Source: Hyphochytrium catenoides
Taxonomy: Eukaryota > Sar > Hyphochytriomycetes > Hyphochytriales > Hyphochytriaceae
Assembly: GCA_900088475.1 (NCBI GenBank)
Contig: FLMG01001735.1
Coordinates: 47,293 to 63,646, forward strand
DNA length: 16,354 bases
Direction: 5' to 3'
Shown here: positions 8,842 to 15,411 of the stretch, in pieces
Layout: each line of letters starts with the position of its first letter
How positions within the stretch are numbered: the first letter of the stretch is position 1
Position numbers and translations under genes: made by a program
The notes under the pieces: generated by a model
What the model was told of the DNA's origin: nothing
Databases searched by the model: none
The model's input: only the letters and a program-made list of their open reading frames with translations

Positions 8842-10594
8842 CGAGAGAGAGAGAAGAACTGAGGTAGAAACGCAGACGATAGAGAGATAGGCCTTACAGA
8901 ACCGAGAAGCTGAAGAGATAGTCAACTGTGGGTCAGGAGAGAGATGAGTCACAATGGCTAGAGGGTTACCTTCATGTTCAGCCCTGAAGCCAGAGTGCAG
9001 ACTGTCTCGACTCCAACTCTCAGGGCCTAGAGAGAGTCCGGAGGGAGAGCAGAGGGACAGCGGAACAGAGGGAGAGGAAAGAGACATCAAAAGGGAGAGA
9101 CGATAGGGGAATTTGGAGAGGGGGAGAAAGTGGCAGAGGAAAAAGTCCGTGATCGAAAGAAAGGCAGACAAAGAGTTCTGTTAGTTCCCCATGGAATCTC
9201 CCAGATGGCCCTTCGCTGTGGACCTCACCTTGACATCAGCGAAAAGGATTGAGCACCGGGCGAAGTCTATCACGTAAGAGGCGTCACCGCAATACTCCTG
9301 CACTGCCTTCTTGCGAGCACTTTCTGCAGACTGCCCCGAGCACAAAGGAAAAGCTTAGGAGTTTTGCCAAAAGATACAGTTGGAAATATTGCTGACAGCA
9401 GCGCTAGATTGCTTGGGAGTCTCTAGTATGTGGTGAGAGCAAGAGAGGGCTAGCTCGACCGAGGAGAGAAAGGAACAAGAAGAGCGAAAAGGATCAAGAA
9501 GGGAAAGAGGCAATTTGCTTTCAAAGGTTCACCAGATACAGAGCGAAATTCGGAAGGAAGCAAAGACGGGAGAAGCAGCTAAGTAGGCGGATGAGCAGTC
9601 CAAGGTCCCGCAGTATCCCGTGGCAGGGCAGCTGGACCTCACCTTCAGAGACCCCATGGTGCATGACATCACTCCTGCACACTTCTCTTTCACTTGGTAC
9701 ACCAATGTCTCCAGTGCACCCTGAGCCCCCGACGCCTGTTGCAGGAGAGCAGACAGATCTCCCGAGCTCTGGCGCAGCTTTTTGTTGGGCTCCAGCTGAG
9801 GCAACCCTACCAGCGCTGCGAGTAGTGCGAACAAGAGCATGAGAGGCGGAGAAGGAACAGTTGAGAGACAGAGGAGGATAAATTCAGGCCCATCAATAGG
9901 ATCAATCGACTGGAAGCCGATGAGTAGAGAGAGCTACACGGTGCTGAATGGCAGGATGACCCGGACTGCCACAGGCATTAGAAGTTCCAGAAACGGCTCT
10001 TCTTACCTCTCTCACAGCTCATCCGGGCAACATCGTAAACCACCTGCGCTAGCTGCAGGCGCTCCAGCATAAGAAGGTCATGGAGGTGGGAGCTTCCCAG
10101 CACTTCTTCCGCTGGTTGAGCACTGAGGTCTATGAAGAGGTAAAGTAAGAGTATGCATGGATGTAAGAGAGAGAAAAGCTCTCAACAGATGGTTGAGAGA
10201 GAGATGGCACCAGAGAGCTAATGATCAGGCATTATTGAGAGAGAGAGAGAGGAGAGAGAGGAAAAGGGCTCGCGCGAGAGAGACAGAGTGAGAGGGCGAG
10301 AGAGCAAGAGAGAGAGAGAGAAGATGACAACATAGAGAAAAGAAGATTAAAGGACAATAGACGTGGTATCCGCTGTGCACGAGACAAGAAACCTGAACGT
10401 AGTTAGTTCAGAGGCATACCGTCCATGGTCAGGGTGAGTCGCTCTCCCTCCGTAATGAGCGCCGAGATATGCCGCTGAGTCCTGCCTTTAGATTCTTGAA
10501 GAATATCCTCCACAGCTGCATAGACTTCAGTGTGGCCCAAGTCAAGAGAAGAACTGTCCTCGTGCGGCTCTCGGTCCTTAGATTGGCCAGCCAT
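515..10594 (-). CDS. RelA/SpoT-like domain + kinesin-light-chain-type TPR array protein, 26 exons, 3' partial
   Basis: Spliced model, exons 5' to 3': 10594-10420, 10129-10007, 9815-9643, 9330-9229, 9026-8970, 8715-8554, 8076-7833, 7734-7631, 7266-7087, 6912-6777, 6494-6339, 6130-6041, 5770-5639, 5339-5248, 4913-4825, 4549-4489, 4269-4135, 3794-3668, 3561-3488, 3159-2902, 2618-2487, 2196-2045, 1755-1662, 1394-1269, 1068-943, 697-515. They total 3483 nt, 1161 codons, no stop, and all introns are GT-AG with matching phases. Residues 1-130 are unrecognised, about 130-285 resemble a RelA/SpoT fold, and about 325-1161 are some 19 TPR units with H-P-D-T-type signatures. No transmembrane segment or heptad coiled coil is visible, so this is not a true kinesin light chain; the TPR helix probably binds protein partners. 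Start: ATG at 10594 is the first after an in-frame TAG at 10651-10649, though its context is weak. The last donor (cut after 515) implies more exons beyond the left end. Confidence 0.85.
1174..1202. repeat. (GA)n microsatellite in an intron of the TPR gene
   Basis: About 29 nt of uninterrupted GA dinucleotides on the plus strand (CT in the sense of the gene), between exons 24 and 25, followed by (CAGA)-like repeats to 1210. Confidence 0.9.
1609..1650. repeat. (TC)n microsatellite just downstream of the exon 23 donor, purine-rich in gene sense
   Basis: TC repeats on the plus strand with one G interruption at 1636. Relative to the gene this is GA, opposite to most introns of this gene, and it lies about 10 nt past the donor. 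Confidence 0.9.
2784..2804. repeat. (GA)n microsatellite in the intron between exons 20 and 21
   Basis: About 21 nt of GA dinucleotides on the plus strand. A short TCTC run of the opposite strand bias follows at about 2850-2866 in the same intron. Confidence 0.85.
3668..7734 (-). CDS. Exons 8-18: first half of the TPR array, divergent repeats
   Basis: Residues 346-779 carry about ten KLC-type TPR units. Their H-P-D-T equivalents read A-E-H-P-W-S, G-H-S-S-M-D, G-P-K-H-P-E-T, G-P-Q-H-P-T-T, G-R-E-K-P-S-T, G-S-G-H-S-D-T, G-E-N-H-L-S-T, A-I-H-L-N-T, G-P-M-H-R-L-S and G-K-R-N-P-D-T. Helix A signatures of the A-E-x-L-Y/F-R type recur every 42 or so residues. Introns here mix phases 0, 1 and 2. Four phase-1 introns fall late in helix A (after exons 10, 12, 13, 18), three of them splitting the same Gly codon. 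These units are less alike than those downstream, suggesting they are older. Exon 14 ends at the weak donor gtccgt (cut after 5248), which I chose because the join restores G-R-L-Q-E-A-E-A-L-F-R. Confidence 0.8.
7833..9815 (-). CDS. Exons 3-7: RelA/SpoT-like nucleotidyltransferase-fold domain and linker
   Basis: Exons 9815-9643, 9330-9229, 9026-8970, 8715-8554 and 8076-7833. In order they read L-K-S (157-158), E-Y-C-G-D-A-S (169-175), V-I-D-F-A-R (177-182), V-V-K-I-K (211-215), G-G-Y-R-D-L (225-230), V-E-V-Q-M-H-L (241-247) and W-E-N-Y-Q-W-G-K (260-267). In RelA/SpoT synthetases the equivalent places hold a substrate-contacting Lys, a metal-binding Asp, the guanine-stacking Tyr of G-Y-R and the catalytic Glu of E-x-Q-I-R-T. 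D179, Y227, E242 and Q244 are therefore retained. What is seen is the order and spacing of the motifs; alarmone synthesis is inference, since many eukaryotic relatives are uncharacterised and may be inactive. Residues 285-325 look like a helical linker into the TPR array. No HD hydrolase, TGS or ACT domain is present. Confidence 0.7.
8135..8200. repeat. (CT)n / (GT)n compound microsatellite in the intron between exons 6 and 7
   Basis: CT repeats to 8156, a short GT run, then CT-rich sequence to 8200 on the plus strand. In gene sense the intron (8553-8077) is purine-rich. Confidence 0.9.
8391..8416. repeat. (CT)n microsatellite in the same intron
   Basis: About 26 nt of CT dinucleotides followed by CTGT and GTGTGT runs to about 8452. 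Together with 8135-8200 it makes this the largest intron of the gene (477 nt). Confidence 0.9.
8791..8857. repeat. (GAAA)n/(GA)n purine tract in the intron between exons 5 and 6
   Basis: A 67-nt all-purine run apart from one C: GAAA units, then GA units. On the sense strand it is an uninterrupted polypyrimidine tract, a possible triplex-forming sequence. Confidence 0.9.
9643..10594 (-). CDS. Exons 1-3: N-terminal region of the TPR gene, no recognised domain until its end
   Basis: Exons 10594-10420 (phase 1 end), 10129-10007 (phase 1 end) and 9815-9643 (phase 0 end) encode residues 1-157. The segment is hydrophilic, begins M-A-G-Q-S-K and has a helical look (E-V-L-G-S-S, L-M-L-E-R-L-Q-L-A-Q-V-V-Y-D). 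I do not recognise a family for residues 1-125. The exon 2 donor is g|gtaaga and the exon 3 acceptor is ctcgcag; joined they make an Ala codon. The end of exon 3 (L-E-T-L-V-Y, then S-L-K) lines up with the opening helix and the L-K-S motif that precede the RelA/SpoT-like core. An ATG at 9840 heads a hydrophobic run resembling a signal peptide, but it lies upstream of the acceptor and I read it as intron. Confidence 0.65.
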
Positions 10595-10968
10595 TAAACG
10601 ATGTCCATGCCGATTCTGGGCTTCTTTCCTTGAGGACGGCAACCTACTCTAAAGGGGGACGCCGCTTTGTGCCTCTCCACAGTCGCCAGCTGGGGGAAGG
10701 AGCCCGGACAGGATAAACAATGAGATTGGGACGGAGGAATGGAAAGAGATGATGGAGGAGAAGACGTACTGCAGCGGGTGGGGAAAGAGGACTCAAAGAG
10801 CTACTGGTGCACGAGACAGTGGAGTGAGACTGGCCACCAGCAGTATTGTCGCCTTTTGGAGCTAGGAAGTAGAGGTCAAGAGAGGTGGTGGACCCTGGAC
10901 GAGCAGGATGAAGAGCAATGACGATGATGCACGAGAAAGCCTAAGTTTTCCCACTGGGAGACAGACGC

Positions 10969-11064
10969 AAGGTGAGATCATGAACAGAGAGACAAAGGAA
11001 CAAAATGAGGGAGTCCAAGGTGAGAGCATGAACGGGAGAGACAGAGGAACAAGAAGAGGAGTCT
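10969..11064. repeat. 48-bp imperfect tandem duplication
   Basis: Two head-to-tail copies, 10969-11016 and 11017-11064. Both begin aaggtgag, continue with gcatgaac or tcatgaac, and end with ggaacaa and gagtc motifs. They differ by scattered substitutions. The repeat lies in the presumed 5' untranslated or promoter region of the TPR gene. Confidence 0.85.
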
Positions 11065-11154
11065 AGAGGCTTTGTTAAATGCTCTCTCTCTATAGGAGGA
11101 GGAGGAAGGATGGGAGGAAAGATAGGTGTGCCAAGTGGGATAGACCACTGGCCG

Positions 11155-11157
11155 AGG

Positions 11158-11193
<36 letters not shown>

Positions 11194-11196
11194 AAG
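11155..11196. repeat. (GA)n purine tract upstream of the TPR gene
   Basis: About 40 nt of purines with GA dinucleotides in the presumed 5' untranslated or promoter region. It has the same style and strand bias as the coding-region introns. Confidence 0.85.
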
Positions 11197-12111
11197 CGGT
11201 GTTCCCTGCAACGGCCCACTTCCTTAGTATTTTCAAGAGCTGCTTGTCAAGTTGTTCTTTCTTCTCTCCTCTGTAACGCCATCACCAGGCCTCCTCCGGG
11301 AGTAAGGATGACTTGGTAGCCCTCTAGTTATCAATATTTGCTGTTTGTGATTACCATTCCTGTTTGAAGTTACAATGAAGCTCGAAAGGCGCTCTCTCTC
11401 TTTTATATTAAAGATAAAGCCCCTTTCTTTATTACCTGCAATAGCAGGCAAAACTCTACCACTAAACGACAAACTGCAACTGCGGAGATCCAAGAAGCGT
11501 CAATCATCATGACAACTCTGACTCCCTATCGACGAGAACAACTTTCCTGGACACTGAAGGACAGAAGCAGCGTTGCGGTAAGAGACTTTATCTATGATGG
11601 AGCGCTTTGCCCGTAACATAGCGCCCTCAAAGGTCGTCAACAAAAAACAAACAAACGACAGACCGAGAGATAGAGATGGTAGACCGACAGACCGGTCAGA
11701 CCTAGGACCGTTTTTGATGATGGTGCCACAAACTGACCAAGCAAAGTGGTGCGGACACGTCGAAAGCCGATACACAGCCCAAGGGTTGCACAGGGTCGTC
11801 GCAACAGCGGATGGCGATAGGGGGAGTGTGCCGTGACTGTGGCTTGGAACGACGCGGGAGGGTTGGAGGCTCGCTATGATTCCAGCACCTTGTGGGAAGT
11901 TGTGCTACTGCTTCAAGAGCAGTGTCACCTTAAGCGAGGAAGGATGAGGCTCATAGGTACATAGGAAAAGTCGGGCTTGGCGGGAGATGGAGGAGATTAC
12001 CAGCTACTAGTAGCCAGACTCGGAGTCCTGTGGAAGTTCTGGTTGATGTTTGTACGGGGCCCTGCCTGCCTCTTGATTGGTATATCTCAGTAGACGCAAG
12101 CTACCTCACAA

Positions 12112-14289
12112 TTAGCAGCGAATGAAGCGCCTTGCATTGCGGCAGGTAAGAGCCGCCACTTCCTGGTACGTAAGGTTCAAACACGTCGCCACCTTCTCCA
12201 CAATGCGAGGAAGTGCCATTGGGACGTTGGGAAATTGCCGTTTCTGGCTGGAGCTGCAGAGCTCTCGGCAGCCTAGGAGGACGACGACCATTAATAAGAT
12301 CAATTGCTTTCGCCACTGGCGGTAAAAGGTGGAACAAATAGAAACGCTGTGATGTAAAAGAAAACTCTCAAATCGACTGAAGGCAATAGGTGGCAACACC
12401 TATAAGGGGCCCAAAGCACACACTTACCAGGAAACCCCATATAAGGTGCATCTGTCTCGACTAGCAGGCGATCTCTAGGGATGAGGTGAAGCATTTCTTG
12501 AAGCTGCCGCCCATGCTCCTAAACATAAGAACATGCAGTTAGATGGTAGCTTGGCTGGAGGGCGATGAAAGGCAGGACGTGGGCTTCTCCTCCGCCCGAC
12601 AGGGAGGCTCGACTACTGGTAGCGGCCAAAGGAGAAAGATTCACTAACTTAGAAATGGAACGTAAACTCATGGCAGGAGATGAAACGATGGGATTTGGTC
12701 ACTTGATGTCACCTTCTTGCAGAGAAACCCCGTGACACCAATATAAAAACCCATAGAGACGTATGCCCGCAATTCCGTCTCGGTGCCCGTGAAGCAATGG
12801 ACGACAGCGGGAGGCAGCTTATGCTGATACTGCTCTAAGATGCTGATAAAGTCCTTGTGGGCTAGCCTTCGTTTAATGAGATGAGCAGACGTCAGTACCT
12901 AAACTGAAGGAGAGGCTCCAGCGGACAACAAAGCTTATATGCAGGGGAACAGAAGCACTTGAAGAGCTGGCAGCGACTAAGAGAAGAAAACAACCCAGAG
13001 GCAATGGCACCTTTGACAATGAAACTATGGGCTATGATGATGCAGCGGAAGAGGAGCGAAAAATATGACAAGAAGGAGACAAAACCATGTGATGACGCCA
13101 AAAAAAACTTCCGAACTTCCTCTAGGGATGTACCTTTCATGCAAGAAGAGCGGCTTTCCGATCTCACAGGCCAGCCGGAGCTGGGGTTCAAACCACTTGA
13201 TCTGCTCCTCTCTAGGCGGAAAGGAGGGCGAATAGTCCAGCCCGAACTCTCCCATCGCCGCCACTAGAGAGAGGCAAGATATCGGACCAGCATGGTACAT
13301 TAGCTTCGTAAGGCTTGGGAGGCGAAGTGAGAATGAGAGAAGGGCAAGCTTGGCAGACAACACAGCTGCATAAGGAGACTAAGAGAAAGCAAAGTGCCAA
13401 GCCCAGCGAGTGCCGAAGACAGAGAGCAAAGTCTGAGGCACAACGTACTCTAGCCTTCCCAGCAAAGAACTCGTCAAAGGGAATCAGCGCATGCAAGGAT
13501 TATCTTAAAGAAAGCTGACCGGTCTTATGCGCTCCAAGCTCCTTCAACTGCGGAAGGACGTCGTCTATCGACTGATACTCCAAAACGTGATAGGGATGGA
13601 CGCCGGCTGAGGCATAAACGCGCTGCATAAAGCCCCGATAAATAGGGGAGATCAATAAAAGTGGCGTTACTATTGTAGACGTTGCAGTAAGAGATTGAAA
13701 GAGCATTTTGTCGCCGAAGGGAGCAGAGGAATAGTGACCGTGCACAGAAGAGCCTACGCTTGAGCGTGGTAGGTCCAGGAGGTTAGAGCAAAGGGAGAGA
13801 GATGATCGCATGGACAAGGACTCCTCAGTCAGCGTGAGCTTGAAAGACTAACCCCAGGATGTCTCGCTGCCAGCGCTATTGCCGTCCTGCTTTCCTCGAC
13901 CGTGGACCCTGGGACCAGCATTCCCTTCACGCCTGCCTTCTCTGCAGCTTCCAGCAGTAACTGATCCGCATGTGAGAAGAGCTCCGGATGGGTAAGGTTG
14001 CAGTCTAGATCAAAGAGTTCAATATCTGAGCTGTGGCGAAGGCAAGGGGTTAGCAGAGTTCATAGGCCATGAAAGCGGAAGGCATAGGGATGACAAACCT
14101 AGTTGTCGGATGCTGAGGCTTGGTGCTTTGTGCCGCTTCTGTTCTTGGAGGTTTACTTCTTGATTCTTTCTTCTTTTCGCTGCATTTGGTGCTTTTGTCA
14201 ATAGTCTGTTCCTTTGTCATCCGCAGCTTCTCATAGGCCAACACTGTGGCATGCTCGTCTAGCTGATCTGTCTCGGCCATCGGTCCCAT
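12112..14289 (-). CDS. TatD-family metal-dependent deoxyribonuclease, 7 exons, complete
   Basis: Exons: 14289-14099, 14030-13853, 13622-13520, 13263-13134, 12866-12713, 12518-12428, 12272-12112. They total 1008 nt, 335 residues plus TAA. TatD enzymes are metal-dependent TIM-barrel nucleases active on DNA 3' ends, linked to DNA repair and apoptotic DNA breakdown. Motifs in order: F-D-L-D-C-N-L-T (70-77), G-V-H-P (about 129-132), G-E-F-G-L-D-Y (metal Glu), L-F-L-H-E-R (metal His), V-V-H-C-F-T-G (metal His), E-T-D-A-P-Y (catalytic/metal Asp), and a final N-A-R-R-F helix. The first H-x-H found in many relatives is C-N-L here, as in E. coli TatD and human TATDN1, so activity is not excluded. Residues 1-65 are an extra Lys/Ser-rich, probably disordered extension. 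Start could also be the ATG at 14280. The exon 5 acceptor (cgaag, exon from 12866) is weak but is the only one that restores the family alignment. Confidence 0.9.
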
Positions 14290-14932
14290 CGCTACCAAGT
14301 GGTGCGTAGCTGGGAAACCCCAGCCCGTCCTAAATGCTAAAAGGAAGGCAATTGATCTCTTAGTCCGAGTCCGTTGTCTATATGAGAATGCTGTCTCCCT
14401 TCAGCATCTGAGGAACTCAATCATTTGAAGCTTCATCATCAGAATCTCCAGATTGTTTGTCTGTCTCCTTACTGGAGCTTCCCCAAGAGCCAAAGCTTGC
14501 AAACAAAGGAAAAATCACTCAAAAATCAGGAGCCGTCGATAACCTTCCTCCTCTTTCCTGACGAAAGCAATTACATGAACTCAATGGACTCAAATTTCCT
14601 TTGAAATATATACTGACATTTATGGTATATGTGTAGGAAATGTTTCCTGAATATGGAAATCTATCTTATGGCCGATTATCGGATTTGTCTGATCTGCAGA
14701 ATCACCAGCCACGAAAGATCATCAGAAGCTCTGCCGCAGATCGCAGATTGAGGGCAATGATGAGTCTCCTTTCTCCTTCCCCTCAAAGAGATCATCTGCC
14801 GCTTGGCTTCGTCACACTCCTTGCCGCCTGGCGAGCAACCACCGCGGAGTCATTCTTGGACATCTCAGCGGCCTTCTTCCATCCTGTGCATGACAGGGCG
14901 GCTTAGGGACCGTCATAGTATCAGGCGTCAAG
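14290..14932. promoter_or_regulatory. Intergenic region between divergent TatD and WBP4-like genes, possible bidirectional promoter
   Basis: The two start codons face away from each other, 643 nt apart. The centre is AT-rich, with TATA-like runs around 14604-14613 and 14623-14630, about 300 nt from either ATG. The region also holds an 88-codon plus-strand open frame (14640-14906) that looks like no known protein. Promoter function is inferred from position and composition only. Confidence 0.45.
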
Positions 14933-15411
14933 ATGACGGACTACTGGGTGTCCCGGCCGAAGCACTATTGCACATACTGCAACTGCTGGACGCAGGGAGA
15001 CAAAGTGGTAGGTTGCCACCCGTTGTCAATGTCTTTATCCAATGTGCTGGTACATGCTCGATGAGCCTCGGTCCATTCTGCTCAATGAAGGTCAAACTGA
15101 TGCCTCTCTCAACAATGGCGAACCTTCTCCTTGCGAATCTATTTCCTAACCCCATACAGAGCATTCGGCACCATGAGAACAGCGTCCGGCACAAGCAGAA
15201 GGTAGACGAGACGCTTAAGAAGGGAAGAGAGGCGAAGCTAAATGCCAGGAGGGAAGAGGCAGAGCTACAACGGCAATTGAAAGAGATCGAGAAGGCCGCT
15301 AGGGAGCAGTACGAGCAGGATGCCAAGCTCTTCGCCTCGCCATCGTACATATCGTCAGGACCTGCTACTGGCGCTACGGGTGTGGCCTATAACACTGCAG
15401 CACAATGGCAG
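14933..15411 (+). CDS. WBP4-like exons 1-2: zinc finger and coiled coil
   Basis: Exon 1 (14933-15007, 25 codons) supplies the two cysteines and the C-N-C-W segment. Exon 2 (15160-15411, 84 codons) begins S-I-R-H-H-E-N, supplying both histidines. A long basic/acidic helix follows, with R-R-E-E-A-E-L and I-E-K-A-A-R-E segments, then a Ser/Gly/Thr linker. Exon 2 ends with Q-W-Q, whose Trp is the first signature Trp of WW1, so the intron interrupts the first WW domain two residues into its core. The donor is cag|gtgagg and the acceptor before exon 3 is ctcag. Confidence 0.88.

Larger units (their letters stand above)
10595..12111. other. Intergenic region with no supported gene; probable 5' UTR and promoter of the TPR gene
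   Basis: This stretch separates the TatD stop from the TPR gene start, both on the minus strand. No reading frame shows a recognisable family. On the minus strand a strong acceptor-like site (pyrimidines then cag, AG at 10691-10690) sits about 95 nt upstream of the ATG, so a 5' UTR intron is plausible. The sequence from 10700 to 11200 is CT-rich in that sense, like the coding-region introns. 11330-11480 is AT-richer and holds a TATA-like stretch near 11402-11412 that could belong to a promoter; this is weak. Confidence 0.5.

Noticed and set aside
8791-8857. GA repeat runs as CRISPR or satellite arrays
   Set aside because: They are plain dinucleotide or tetranucleotide microsatellites without spacer-repeat structure.
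9229-9340. Alternative acceptors for exon 4 at ctgcag (9325-9324) or cgcaag
   Set aside because: The first breaks phase with the preceding donor and the second loses the S-A-E-S-A-R segment that fits the family; the AG at 9332-9331 keeps both.
9529-9840. ATG at 9840 followed by a hydrophobic run resembling a signal peptide, as start of a secreted protein
   Set aside because: The acceptor before 9815 joins in phase to an exon at 10129-10007, which in turn joins to 10594-10420; the hydrophobic codons are mostly intron.
515-10594. True kinesin light chain
   Set aside because: The TPRs are KLC-like, but the N-terminal heptad coiled coil is missing, a RelA/SpoT-like domain is present instead, and about 19 units far exceed the usual six.
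11500-11836. Overlapping open frames on both strands in the intergenic region as a small gene
   Set aside because: No recognisable domain, no supporting splice partners, and the frames on the two strands are equally long.
12892-13363. Extended reading of TatD exon 4 through its donor into 13025-13133
   Set aside because: It would insert unrelated residues between L-F-L-H-E-R and A-H-K-D-F, which are adjacent in TatD proteins.
14928-15350. 140-codon minus-strand frame opposite the WBP4-like gene
   Set aside because: It is the antisense shadow of the zinc-finger and coiled-coil exons, which match a known family on the plus strand.
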